Below, piece by piece: positions 1 through 11,290 of a DNA stretch of 64,000 nucleotides. The stretch spans positions 110,927,108 through 110,991,107 of the forward strand of contig CM063283.1 in NCBI GenBank assembly GCA_032173965.1, written 5' to 3'. This DNA comes from Sitta carolinensis (lineage: Eukaryota; Chordata; Aves; Passeriformes; Sittidae). The position numbers and the translations under genes were made by a program. Under the pieces are notes generated by a model. It ran no database searches. It saw only the letters and a program-made list of their open reading frames with translations, and was not told the origin of the DNA. How positions within the stretch are numbered: the first letter of the stretch is position 1; every line of letters starts with the position of its first letter.

Positions 1-34
1 AGTTTTGGAGAGTTTCTGAGGCTTGTCCCCTGTG

Positions 35-82
35 CAGCTGGAGTGGGGCACAGCTGGAGTGGAGCACAGCTGGAGTGAAGTC
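35..82. repeat. Short tandem repeat, 3 x 16 bp
   Basis: Three adjacent 16-bp units each begin CAGCTGGAGTG (starts at 35, 51 and 67). Units 1 and 2 differ at one base; unit 3 diverges in its last bases. This is a local slippage-type duplication of unknown function. It creates three CAGCTG E-box cores at 16-bp spacing, which may be incidental. Confidence 0.85.
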
Positions 83-329
83 AAGCAGAACTTCCAGGAC
101 AGGACAGATGGGTCTGCACAGCCAGAGGCTGAGCCACAGAGACCACATGTCCCTTTTGCACCTCAGAGAGGTGACAAAGCCATGACAGGAGGGTGGGCAC
201 TGGGGAGTGCCCAGGTCAGCCCAGCAGCCCCCTTCTTACGTCCTCCAGGGATGACCAAGCCTTTCTTCCTTCACTGTATTTACATTTGTGAGCTGAATTT
301 ACAGATGGCTTCCTCAGCTGATGTAAACT
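83..329. other. Unique sequence, nothing recognised
   Basis: No repeat, RNA gene or recognisable coding exon is seen. An open frame crosses the region but its translation resembles no known protein and it overlaps the tandem repeat to the left. Confidence 0.5.
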
Positions 330-520
330 GGCGTTGCTAAATCAAAGCTAATGCAGCGACGCTGCTTTATGATATAAACATTATTAGCAGCACATTAAGG
401 CTCCGACGTCCAGAGCCAGGCAATCTCATCCTTTGTTTCTTCAGCCACTGAGGCAGTGAATTTAGATTCATTGTTTTTGATGGAGCTTTTCCTGTATCAT
501 GCCGAGGTGCTTTTTTAGTT
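330..520. other. Candidate conserved non-coding block
   Basis: Single-copy, balanced-composition sequence that keeps several CpGs (near 329, 357, 361, 403 and 407) in an otherwise AT-leaning setting, with ATTA/TAAT homeodomain-type cores around 380-400. CpG retention outside an island together with clustered developmental-factor cores is typical of vertebrate conserved elements. That is an inference from composition; no alignment was possible. It could equally be neutral unique DNA. Confidence 0.22.
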
Positions 521-873
521 CTTCTGTCTTACATCCCTTTCCGCTACCCTGGGCAACTGTGTTTTTTTAACAGTCCTTGGTTTATTCTGTGACAAGAAAA
601 ATATCTTAGTCAAGAGCTAGAAGGGATTTCAGAAATTCTAGCTAAGTACTTTTTTTTTTTGTCCTAATCTTGCTGATCATTTCTTCCCCATTTCCTGGTA
701 AGGTAACAAGATGTTATCATTTGGTGAGCTCGTCTACACACTTGATAGGTAGATGGGTATTTAGGGCTTCTCACAGCCATTATCCTCAGGCATCTGTTGG
801 ATTTCCAAACAGATCTGCTCCTGCAAGAAACATCTTGCAAAATCTGAGCTTTAAACCTTCCTGTTCATACCAC

Positions 874-876
<3 letters not shown>

Positions 877-912
<36 letters not shown>
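877..912 (+). repeat. Poly-A tract, A36
   Basis: Thirty-six uninterrupted A residues. The 200 bases upstream have no AATAAA signal, no recognisable retrocopy and no SINE-like promoter boxes, so it is best read as a simple repeat rather than the tail of a retroposed transcript. Avian CR1 elements end in an octamer repeat, not poly-A, so CR1 does not explain it. Confidence 0.95.
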
Positions 913-915
<3 letters not shown>

Positions 916-3900
916 ATTAATCATTTGATTTTAGCTGCTTTATCCTGGTTGCCTAACAATATTACTTGTACATTTGCTGGGATATATTCACACTTTCTGC
1001 TCTTTGGACCCAGTGAAGGTAATTGTGCAGTGGTCAGCTAAGTGTCTACATGGGTTTTTCCTATATAGCTCTTGTTTGGTAGCAGATGATTTTATTGAAC
1101 ATGTAAAATTAGATTTCCAGGAACAGTTATGCACACGCCTCTAAAACCCATTTTCCATGAACATTTCTGCTCTCTGCTCATGAAAAGTGAGCACAACAAG
1201 AATGAGGACACAGAGCCATCAAACTGACTGCAATGCTGGACAGATCAGACAGTTACTTATATGAACCATTGCTGCTTTCTCTTTACTGGTATGTCTGAGA
1301 AAAACTGGAATACTTGTCTTAATTTTAGGCTAGGCAGGTTAAAAACTCTCTGTGCACTTTGAATTTTGGGAGTGAAAGGGTGTCTCTCTGTCCCAGAGGG
1401 AGGAAAGGCTTCCCTATGGATTAGTTGAGGTAAGATGGTTTTAAAAGGCTACAGCGAAGTCTTTATAATGACTTTGACACAGAAATGTAGCTTTGGTTCT
1501 TAATTACTCAGATCTCTATTGCAAATCTCCAAAGTCAGACACGTTGAGTCGCAGGCATCCAGAGGATGTGGCCCTGTGGGTTGTGTTCCCACAGGAGGGG
1601 CAAGGAGCAGAGAAGAACGGGAGTTCTGACAGAATAAATGACTTCAGGCCACTGAGCCCACCTTGCACACTGACTGCAGTTGGGAAGGAGATCCCATCCA
1701 GCAGCCCAGTGTGTGGTGGGAGCGGTGCTCTCCAGAGGAAAGGAGAGAGATGCTGTGTTTCAGCCTGGGAAGATGAACATCAGGGTGGCAGGAGGGAAAC
1801 AGGAATCCTGGTTCCCCACCCTCCGTGCCTCTTGTTTGTGGAAAGAGGCTCTCTGGGCACCTTTGGGGCATTCAGTGCTGGTGTCTCTTCTATCCCCAGC
1901 CACCTGCCATCAGTGTCACAAGAGGTGGGAGAGGCTGGGATGTCCCAGGCAGAAGGACGGGGTCCTGTGATGGAGGTGCTGTTGCAAGCAGCCTACAAGT
2001 TTGTTTGTGCTGCTGGACCTGTGGGAATGGGGGGAAATTGTTTGTCCTCAAGGGGAAGTGAGTCATGCTGCTGCACAGGGAACCACCTTGGCACATTTTG
2101 GGGTTAGTCACACACTTTGAAATCCACTTTCTCCCAGCTCCAGGTAGCAGGCAGAGGGGTACAGAAATGCCTGGTTGTTCTTCAGCACAGATTCTGCTTC
2201 ACAAGCCCATAACCACCCCCCTGGTCTCCAGGTGGATCCACTTCTGTGCATGCAGGACCCTACTAATTGGATTCAATAACTGGCTTAACACTGTAAATGC
2301 AATCAAGTCTCTGGCTGCACTCAGCCCTCGAGCCAGCAGGATTAACCAGTTCCTCAGGGCAGGATGTGCCCTTATACCTCAATTCTCCACACAGCAGAGC
2401 AAGACCCAGGTACCCCAGCAGCTTCTCTCCCACTGGTTTAGCTGGCTGCTGGATTCCAGCTGCCACGGATGCCTTCACTGCAAGTCACAGCCACATGGGC
2501 AGACCACAGGTTGGGATTTTTTGCCTGCTGTGTGTTAGTATTTGGGTTTTTCCTGGCGTCCAGCACATTTGTCCAGGGTTTATGCTGCTTTGGAGCTGAT
2601 TGCAGTGAGGTGATGAGCCAGTACATGGCTTCTAATACCACTACTAAACTTTGCCTGTGAACGGAGCTCGTTTCACCTGAGTTTGTGATCGCTGAGATCA
2701 TACTTTCAGGTGCACGTTGTTTGCTGGAGGAGCTAAAAGGATAAAAGCTTCCAGCGTTACCAGTTTTTTCCCTGGCACGCCAGCCGTTACCAGAGCTGAT
2801 GAGGACATCACAGCAGCTCCTAATTGCTCTCTGCAGAAGACCTTGCGTGTCCAGACCATCCCAGTCACTCCCTTGCCTGCTCAAACCCAGTTGCATCATC
2901 AAAATGGGAACTGGCTCCAGTGTCGAAGAGGAGCCTTCCCTTTTTTTGCAGACATGAGCTGTGCTCCTCCTGACATCCTCATGTGCCAGCAGCAGGGGTT
3001 GTGCTGAAGCAGAAGCTTGGGAGAGCTCCCCAAACTCATCTTCCTACTCTCACCCCTGGGGCCAAGCAGATGCCTGGTCTAGAAGGGACTGCCTTCTGAA
3101 AGATTGGAGCTCTTAAAATTGCAGAGGTGGGAATTTTGGAGTGAGCTAACACAAGCAGGTGAGGGGTGCAGTTCCAAAGGACTTTTGAACTGTTTTTTAA
3201 ACATTTGCAGGAAGCTTTGCTGTTCCCTCAGGTGCAGTGAAGGGAAAGGCTGAGGTTTTGGTGCCCCAGCAAAGGGGTATTTGGGGATTGTGGCAGGGGA
3301 ATAGGAGGGCTGCCACTGCAGGATGTTGCTCAGAGCTGTCTGACAGGACAGGGTGAGGGATCAGGAGTGACTCGGCTGTAGATGGGCCCAGTCCAGCCAG
3401 AGCAGTACAGAATAACTCACCTCCTTTCCCTGGCTGATAGGCATCACCAGGAGTGGGAATGCACATGTACATCCATGCCTGTGTGCCTGAGCACATGGGT
3501 CTATGGAGTGCTTTGAGCTCCAGGGGTTGTGTTCAGAGCCTGAATCAGTGCCATTTCTCAGTACCACACAAAATTGTATTCCCAGAATTAATAATGACAC
3601 TCTCAGGAGCTCTTTCTTTGCCTAAATGACTCGTTGATTACTGCTTTTTGTCAGTCCTGCCAGGTAATGAGGGGCTAATAAGGCTTTGCAAGACTCACTA
3701 ACAACGAGGGAGATTTTCCTGGGGTGAGTGATGGGAGTGGGACCACAGGCAGGATGGATGGATGCCTTTGCTGGGGTGTGATGGGCAGCTCTTGGTACCT
3801 GGGGGTTCCTGGTGCTCTCAGATGGATGGAGGCAGGAGTGGTGCTGAATTGTGGTGACACAGAGCACAGAAAGGCTTGAAGTGGGGGGTTCCATCCCTCT

Positions 3901-5636
3901 TCCTTGGAGAGTTGAAGGAGGGTGGGAATGGGAGCTTAGAGGAGACGGTGGGTTTGAACCCTGACTTTTAGCTGAGCCATGAGAAGTGGTGTGCAGGCAT
4001 GTACATGCACGGGTATGAATGAGAGATTCATTTTTCAGGCAATAAGAAAGAGAATGTCTCATGCTTACCCTCCCACATCCTGGGAAACAGGTCCCTGCTT
4101 CTTCATGCTGATATTTTACTCATGTGAGAAGAGGAAGGTTTATTTGAGAATTGAAATCCTTGAAGGGATGAAGTTGATACTAAGAGTATTAAAATCTAGC
4201 AGGTGGATTTGTGTGCATTATTATAAACAAGAATGATCCCAGATTTTTAACAATTTAATCTTTGTTGCTTGTTTCTTTACTTCTGTGTTGTGATTTTTAA
4301 AATTTGTAGTGGTGGGAGAAAGGCCTAAATTTTGTTGATCCTGGATTAAGATCAATAGACTTGTGGGCCTTTCCTTCTCAGAAAAATTCCCAGATGGCGT
4401 TCCCCAAAAAAACACTGGAAGAAGAAAAAAGGGAATCTGGAAGGCCCCCGAAGCCACTGAGCTGAGTCTAGATGAAGTATTTTAGCTATGAAGAATAACT
4501 AAGTGACACAGATGTCCCAGGTTTCTTCCCTCACCCTGTAAATAGGACATGGGCTGGGTGGTGAGGTGCACCCACAAGTCAGATCCCAAATCCATGGGTG
4601 ATGGAAGGCAGTTTCCACACTAGAATATCAATTGCCATTCACGAACTTGTAGGTCAGTGTGGTCACCCAAAGCTCCCATGTACATGAGTATGGGTGTTTC
4701 CATTTGCGATGTTGCCCCAGCCTTCTTCTGGCTCAGGTCTTGTCACAGAATTCCACATTTATGGTGGAAACAACTCATGAGGTCATCTGAGACGCCCCTC
4801 TGCTAATGCAGATTGATTCCCTCCTGCCCATTTTCCAGCACTTGCTCCAGTCTATTGTCCAAATGACTCAAGCGTCCGCTGCTTCCCTTGAGGGACATTT
4901 GGGAGCCTGACAGACCTTGCTGTCAGGATTGCACTTCCCGTCATATTCCTCCTAAAGATTCTTCTGCCTAATTTAGTTACTTACTCTTTCTGCAGAGCAG
5001 TGATGAGGAACAGGGCAGGAGGAAGAGGACATTTATGTCTTACTTATTCAGCTAATTCCCGTTATCCTATTTTTGATGGCCCTGCCAGTCCTGTTTTCCC
5101 TGGTGTTCATCACCTTGCACTCCTCTCCCAGTGCTACAGCTTCACCTGGGATGTGTGGTAAAGTGCCTATGAACTTTGGAGGGGGCAGAATGGAGCCAAC
5201 ACCTGCACAGATGCAGTTTCCCCATCTCGTTTTCATTCTGAACAAATCCCTTAAGCCTTGGCATGCATGTGGTGTGTCTGCAATGATATTTGAGAGAGAG
5301 ACTGTTAAATTTGAGTGGAAGTCAGAAAATAACAACCGTTGGTAAGGAATTTTGATGCTCTATTGCAATTAGCTTTAACATTTCCCTCCTCTCCCTTTCA
5401 TTAGTTACAACTAAGTGATGGGAAAGAGAGAAAAGGGTGCAAAGTTCAGGCTGGAAAGGGAGTCATGAGGAAGTCAGGAAATTAAAAAGGAGTGTAATAA
5501 AAATAATAATGGGGTTTCCCAAACAACATGAACTTGGAGTTATTCCACAGCCCAAGCACTACATGTTATAACAGGAGCTTCTATCTGATCCCGGTTTTTG
5601 CAGGATGAGATCCCCCTGTAGCCAAGGCACTTACTT
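913..5636. other. Unique intergenic or intronic sequence, nothing recognised
   Basis: About 4.7 kb with no CR1, LTR, tRNA-like or coding signature that I can recognise. Open frames of 60-204 codons occur on both strands, notably 1493-2107, but they have no domain, are not conserved-looking in composition and overlap each other in several frames. A weak GGATGGATGG-type patch lies near 3750. Interior CpGs are rare, as expected for methylated vertebrate DNA. Confidence 0.5.
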
Positions 5637-5745
5637 TAAAGGGAATGGGAATGTTGCTTGTAAGCTGGAGGACTTGTCAAGGTGGTGGAAAAGGCCTCAA
5701 TGTAGAGGACAGCCATGTCCCTGATATTTAGAGGTTTAACTTTAC
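5637..5745 (+). repeat. Dispersed direct repeat, copy A
   Basis: This segment aligns in the same orientation with 6939-7056. Shared blocks include GTGGTGGAAAAG, a TAGA(A/G)GACA stretch, CATGTCCCTGAT and AGAGGTTTAA, in the same order and with similar spacing; copy B has a short insertion near its left end. Identity is roughly four in five across the core by eye. It is either an old local duplication with intervening DNA or two copies of an interspersed repeat I do not recognise, possibly an old LTR fragment. Confidence 0.7.
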
Positions 5746-6842
5746 TGAGTGACAGAATGGCAATTCATACTCTGATCCCTCCTGCTCAGTCTGTGCCCTC
5801 TCTTTGCCAGCAGTTGACCACCACTCCTATTTCCAAAGATAACTCCCCAAACCTTCTGGGGCACAAGCCCAATACTTTTGGTAAGTATGGAGAAAAAAAG
5901 CTCTAAATTGCCTCAGCTTACTAAAACTCTCACCAAAAAAATAGAAGCCAAAATACAGATTTTATTTATTTATTTATTCTAATTTTTTTGTAACCCAGGT
6001 TATTTTTCCAAGTTATCTTAGAGCAGAGAGAGGCAAACAGAGATGGTCACAGCTGGTAGAGGAAGCTGCATGTACAGCAGAGAGGAGAGCAGGAGGGCAC
6101 CTTTTAAGTGAAATTTGCTTTCCCAAGAATTGTAATACAGAAATACAGCCAGAGTTGATGCTGCCAGGTCAGTTTTAGCTTTGGGGGATTTTTGCGGCTT
6201 CTAGGTATTTGATACAATGTGGCATATTGACGGAAGTCATTTCAGCATAGAGAGCATCCTGGTGCAGCTCAGTATCCACCCTTGGCTTATTTTCCAGGCT
6301 GCGGGGCTAGAGAAGGAAGGATGCTCTTGGAAAGGCTTCAGGGAAGGCAGTGAGGAGAGGGGATGAGGTTACACCGCGCGGGGTCTGTCACGACTGAACA
6401 GTCACAGCTCCACGCTCCTGATTACGCCAGTGGCGCTAAATACAGTAATTAAGGAAGAAGCTTGTGTGAAAGGCTTTAGTTATTGGCGTCATACATCACC
6501 AGCCTTTTTTTGTGTGGTTCCTTTTGTTCCTTTTGTCTGCACGCGCCACAAGCTTTCTGTGTTGCTCCACCTGTGTTCTGTAGGTCTCTGCCATCTTGTA
6601 GCCAAAGGAACAGAGAAAGGTGAATGCAAAAGGCAAGCTTTTATGGGGAGGGAGGGCTTGGGGGAGTTTTCAGCACAGATTTGGACTGCTTCAGACCTGC
6701 AATAAAGCAGGTTTCCGTCCATCTGGTCCTGCTTTATGGGACCATGTGACTTAACCATCTCTATTCTAGCATCCCTTTTATGAGACCCTGCAGTCTTGGG
6801 TTTGCATGTTGTCCTCCCTACAAATCCTAGTAAATCTTTGTC

Positions 6843-6844
<2 letters not shown>
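5746..6844. other. Unique sequence between the two repeat copies
   Basis: Holds a (TTTA)n simple repeat at 5960-5979 and a small CpG-retaining patch at about 6370-6450 containing ACCGCGCGG and, further on, CAGTAATTAAGG. The patch could be a regulatory element but is too short to call. An AATAAA occurs at about 6701. No gene recognised. Confidence 0.45.
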
Positions 6845-6873
<29 letters not shown>

Positions 6874-6933
6874 TGTTATTTTCTCACCCTGTCTTTCTTT
6901 TTCATCTAAGAGAAAAAAAAAAAAAAAAAAAAA
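6845..6933. repeat. Facing poly-T (T27) and poly-A (A21) tracts
   Basis: T27 at 6845-6871 and A21 at 6913-6933 are separated by 41 bases. A transcript from either strand could pair the two runs into a hairpin of about 21 U-A pairs. The spacer is pyrimidine-rich with no repeat signature. Each run is also liable to slippage and to sequencing or assembly length error, so exact lengths are uncertain. Confidence 0.93.
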
Positions 6934-6938
6934 GTTTA

Positions 6939-7056
6939 GCAAAACGGAAACAAAATGCTGCTTGTTCCCTGGAGGATATTCTACATAGTCAAAGTGGTGG
7001 AAAAGACCTCCACATAGAAGACACTCATGTCCCTGATGTGAAGAGGTTTAAGAGTA
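6939..7056 (+). repeat. Dispersed direct repeat, copy B
   Basis: Partner of 5637-5745, same strand, 1.3 kb downstream. Matching blocks include AATGCTGCTTG, CTGGAGGA, AGTGGTGGAAAAG, CATGTCCCTGAT and AGAGGTTTAA. Similarity fades on the right after the last block. It starts just after the A21 tract, so the duplication and the homopolymer may share a boundary event. Confidence 0.7.
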
Positions 7057-7359
7057 ACATTCTGAAAAACGTCCCTTTGGGGCTTTTTGCTAAATATATC
7101 CTAGCCTAGTTTTGCCTCAGAAGTTTTCAACAAGAAAGAGTTTCATTTTCTATATACCTGTGCACGTGCACACAAGGAAACAAATCCTTTCTAACACACC
7201 ACACCAAAGTCATCAGCTAAACAATCTTTGCAGCACAGCCTGGTAAACAGAACTGGAACCACTGTTCCCCAGCACAGACTTGTATGAAAAGAAAAAAGAT
7301 TATGCATGACCTGTCTTGGATCAGACTGTGAAGAATGAAGCAGATCTGATTGATGCAAG

Positions 7360-7530
7360 CTCCACGTGAGAGGTGGTGAATATGCATTAGTTCAGTGCTT
7401 TACCCTGTTCGTGGCTCTGAGCTCCCCTTTGTCATTACTGCAGGCTTGGAGGAGGTTTGTGATTAGAGCTTTTGTTAGGCTCCTTGGAGAGATTTCCTAA
7501 AGTACACATGCAAATGGCTTTCTCTCCAGC
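7360..7530. promoter_or_regulatory. Candidate enhancer-like block with POU octamer
   Basis: Unique sequence with ATATGCATTAG around 7379 and a perfect octamer ATGCAAAT at 7508-7515, the recognition core of POU/Oct factors. A single octamer is expected by chance every few tens of kilobases, so support is weak; only the pairing with a second ATGCAT-type site and the single-copy context prompts the note. Confidence 0.2.
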
Positions 7531-10171
7531 TTTCCAAGGTCACCCTCATAAACCTTCACCTCGCCTTTCCCAGCCTGGTGTGGGCAGCACTCTGGGAGGC
7601 GGGGAAGGTGTGACATTGCCTGTCTGGAGCCACACGAGTGGCTGGACCCAGCTTAGCAGCTCTGCCCCAACCCCACGAGTACTCCCTGGGATGGTGGAAC
7701 CTCATGACCTGTGTTGAACACACCGGCGCTGGAACTTTCCTGCAAATCCCAGCAGCCACAATGAAATCCTGAGTGGTGCTGCAGGCATCAACCCACCACA
7801 CTCCACTCCTCACCAAAACTTTTTCTTTCAGCCACTTTGCTTTGGGCTGCCAGCACAGCTGTGGTAGAGCAGTGTACCTGTGACTCCTTCCCACTGACTT
7901 GGATCATGGGTGGGCACGGGAGAGCAGTGAGATGGGGCTTCCTGGGTGGCCCAGAGCCAGGTGCCAGCATGTCCCCCAGCTCCTCAGGGCTCCAAGGGAA
8001 TGCAGCAGGGCACAGGTGCTCCACACCAGGCAGAGGGGACCTTTCCCTAGGAAAACAGATGGAGAGGGAGACAGCCTTGCTGCCCTCCCTGAGAATGCTG
8101 CTGTCAGGGTCAGCACCAGAAGGAAACCCTCACAACAAACCACCTCTACACAAGAAAAGATCAAAAAAATAAGCCACCTCCATAGCCCTGAACTAGAGCA
8201 CAGATCTGGCATGTGAATGTTTTGTGCCCTTCAGAAAGCATTTATTAATGGGATGAGGTACACAGGCTTGTGCAGGAGCTGGCTTCTTTGGGAGTGGGCA
8301 GCAGGCTTGGAGAGCTTGGCATGGTCCCCCTGGAGTGGGAAGAGTACGGCTCTCCAAGGGCTTCCTGAGAAGAGGATCTGGGCTCTACCATTCCTACCTT
8401 GGAGCTCCTTCCCCAGCAGATTCCTGCTGCCATCAGGGGGGTGATTAGTCAGGCTCAGCAGCAACAGTACCCTGTTGAAGGAATGAGCTTGTTTTCCATT
8501 TCGTTTGTCGCTGCACCTGTGATGACAAAAAAAATCACCGTGTTGAGCACCTCAAATAATGTGCATTTCTCCAGAACACACCGTCACTTCTGGGAAAACA
8601 ATAATACAAATTACAGGGGCCTTTCAGGACAACAAGAGCAGCACAAAGAACCCTCTGTGCTGGTCTGCTGGTGGGTGTTGATGCCTGGCATTGCAAGGGG
8701 GGGCACAGATGACTGTGGAGACCCAGGTGTGGCAGACCCTGCAGAGCCACATCTGCAGCTAAAGGATAGCAGTGGAGAAACAGGAGATTTTGTCCCTGTT
8801 TGACTCTGGTAGCATTTCCCTTAGCAGCTCAGAGAGTAACACAGCTCACTGCTGACTCACAGATTTCCACTGCTCTCTCCCCTTTCCCATTCTGCTCCTT
8901 TGGGGAAGGGTCTCTCCCTCGTGTTTTTCTCTAGGACTGATCCCTCACATCATTAACCCTGTTTTCAGCTGCCCCTGATCCTCCTGCAGCATTTTAAGGG
9001 AGTTGTAAAACTCCATACCCTCCTGGTAGATTTTGCCTGATGCCCTCACCATACCCCTTTTTCCCTGCAGCATCCTCAATGTTGTTTCTTATGACTCCAG
9101 ATATTTGAGTTGCTTGATCTGACTGAGGCACTGGAGAGAAATAAGATGTTCCTCGTGATCGCTAAAAGTCTCTCCCCCAAGTTAATACTGTTACCTACAG
9201 GACTTCTACCAGTTAAGCCCAGCCAAAAGCTCAGGAAAGTTTTCTGTTTGTTTTCCCAGTCTTCGCTGTGTGACCACTGAGCATGTATTATCCAGGTCCT
9301 TTCCTCAGAATGTTTTTATTACTGAGGAATTTGCACAAATATTTTTTGCTGCATTAGTGCCAGACTAGTGATCCTTTCTGAGGAAAGCCAATTTGATTGC
9401 ATGAACTGATTGAGCTGGACAGGTCAGCCAAGCAAGGTGAGCAGGCTCTGGGTGAATGTGTTTCTCATATTGTGTTGGCTCAGCCAGAAGCCCTGAACAC
9501 AATGACTCACAGAAAAGGAGGAAACAAACCCAACTTTGTGGTGACCCTTTCAGCTTGGGTACTGTCTGGAGATCAGCTAAGAATACTATTTTATCTGCAC
9601 TCATCATAAAAGCAGGATCAGAGCAAAAAAAAGGTCCTTTCTTTCTTCCATCACTGCTTATTTCCTTCCTGAAGCGATAATCCTCAGAGCCATCACAACT
9701 GGTTGCTATGGAAGTGACGGAAAGCACAAAACCACAAAGAGAAGATTATGGTTTAAGGTGAGAAACAGCAATGGGCACAGACAAAATCCTAAAATCTAGT
9801 TTGGCTCTCAGGAGCAACAATGCAGAGAGGCATTAGAGGACTCTCTCTGTTTTGCTTGCCTTATTTACGTGTTTGCTCCACGAGAGCAAAGTAGCAGATT
9901 AGAGCTAAAGAAGTCACACATAAGTAAATAGAGAGGGGGCTGGAAGGGCTGAGGGGAGGGCTCTGTGGGGAAGTTCTCTGCAATGCAAAAGCACCCTGGA
10001 AATCTGGGCTCCTTTCTCTCACAGTCAGATCTCACAAAAAACAATCAGAAACTTCTTCAATCCAGCAGCCAAAGCTAGATCTGGGTTTTTCTGCAGAATT
10101 CCTGCAACTGATGCAATGACAGATATCCACTGACATGTCCTTTGTCACCAAAAGTAGGATCAAAAAAATCA
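7531..10171. other. Unique sequence, nothing recognised
   Basis: No known repeat or coding exon seen. 7550-8500 is somewhat GC-richer and shows several overlapping open frames of 60-134 codons on both strands, a composition effect rather than a gene signal. Confidence 0.5.
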
Positions 10172-10230
10172 TGAGATCCTAGAATATCCTAGAGTTGGAA
10201 GGAACCCACAAGGGTCGTTGAAGTCCAGCA
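10172..10230 (-). mobile_element. CR1 LINE 3' tail fragment
   Basis: Read on the minus strand this is the end of an avian CR1 element. The plus strand carries AGAATATCCTAGAGTTGGAA followed by GGAACCCACAAGGGTCGTTG and AAGTCC, the reverse complement of the CR1 tail type that ends in an ATTCTATG-like octamer. Only about 60 bp is recognisable. CR1 copies are usually 5'-truncated by incomplete reverse transcription, which fits. It could also be the tail of a tRNA-derived SINE that borrowed this CR1 end, but no tRNA part is visible to the right. Confidence 0.75.
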
Positions 10231-10858
10231 AGAGGAGGTGGCTTTACTGAAGGAGTACACTGATTTATTCAACCCAGGTATGTCCTTGAGAAAGATCCCC
10301 AAAGAGTGGTTATGTGCAGGTGGGGGATGTCCTGACCAAGCCCTCCAGCACAGCAGCAGCCCTGGAGCCCGGATCTGTGGCAGTCCAGGAGTTTGGGGCA
10401 GGGATGACAACAGGGAAAAGCAAACACAGTCAGCTGCTCAAAGGGCTTCATTTCTTTCCTTTCAGTTGAACCCAGCCTTGTGAGTTGTGGCAGTTTGATG
10501 AAAGGGGGACAGGCTCGACAAGCGGTTTTTGCACAGCCCTGCTCAGCAAACATCTCCCTCAGACCCAGCCGGTGCCTCCATCACGGCGGTGCCCGAGGAG
10601 AGAAGCGGTGTTTTGAATGAGGAGAGGTGCAGGCAGCAGGGCCGAAGTGGCTGGAGCCCTGTCTGTGTTCTCACCATGTGTGGTTAAGCCCAGGTCAGAT
10701 GGTAAAGCCCCAGAGATTATGGTCGAAGTGTTTTACGAGAACTCGGGTCATCCTTCCTCCTCCCCGCAGCCTCATCCAGGGCCTGTAACTCTACACCCGT
10801 GTCTAGGTGGAGAATATAGCGCTCTCGGGCTAGATGGGGTCTGAAAATATATTTGTTG
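10231..10858. other. Unique sequence upstream of CpG block
   Basis: No repeat recognised. CpGs become more frequent to the right of about 10560, grading towards the CpG-rich block after 10970. No exon recognised. Confidence 0.4.
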
Positions 10859-10896
10859 AAAAAAAAAAAAAAAAAAAAAGAAAAGAAAGAAAAAAA
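10859..10896 (+). repeat. Poly-A tract with AAAG interruptions
   Basis: A21 (10859-10879) followed by G-interrupted A runs. It is an A-rich simple repeat immediately upstream of the CpG-rich block. No retrocopy is recognisable to its left. Confidence 0.9.
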
Positions 10897-10969
10897 GCTT
10901 GTTGGCACAGCTCAGGGAAACTGTGCTAGAAATAACTGTGCTTATGCAGAGCTGTCAAAAACAGGCTGT

Positions 10970-11290
10970 CGCCGGTGCCGCTCGGACGGGAGCGCAGCCA
11001 GGGCCGCGCTGCCCGGCGGGAGGAGAGGAGCTCGGCCTTTGTCTGCACACCGGGGAGGATGCCTTGGGTGAAAAGCCAGGGAGGTGTTTTTGCTGCGTGC
11101 AGAGGAATTTCCCCACTTGGCAGGCCAGGGGGATGGCAGCCCTCGCAGCTCCGGCCTCGGCTGTGCGCGGGCCGCAGGAGGGAGCGGGCGGCCGAGCCCC
11201 CGCGGCAGAGAGGGGACCCCAGAGGAGCCCTGCGGGGGACGCTTGGCACGGAACCCCTCCGTGGATTTTTCCACTTACACAAACGGCGCT
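10970..11290. promoter_or_regulatory. CpG-island-like block
   Basis: About 320 bp with CpG density far above the surroundings: roughly ten CpGs in the first 60 bases (10968-11027) and another dense cluster at 11150-11265. It also has high G+C and SP1-like GGGCGG/CCGCGG-type strings. In vertebrates such blocks usually mark promoters or first exons escaping methylation. Frames open across it on both strands encode Arg/Pro/Ala-rich strings typical of GC-rich non-coding DNA, so no exon is called. No TATA box is evident. It may be a promoter of a gene outside the window, an unannotated non-coding RNA promoter, or an orphan island. Confidence 0.5.

Noticed and set aside
7508..7515. Octamer ATGCAAAT as firm evidence of an enhancer
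   Set aside because: A single eight-base match is expected by chance at this window size; retained only as a low-confidence note.
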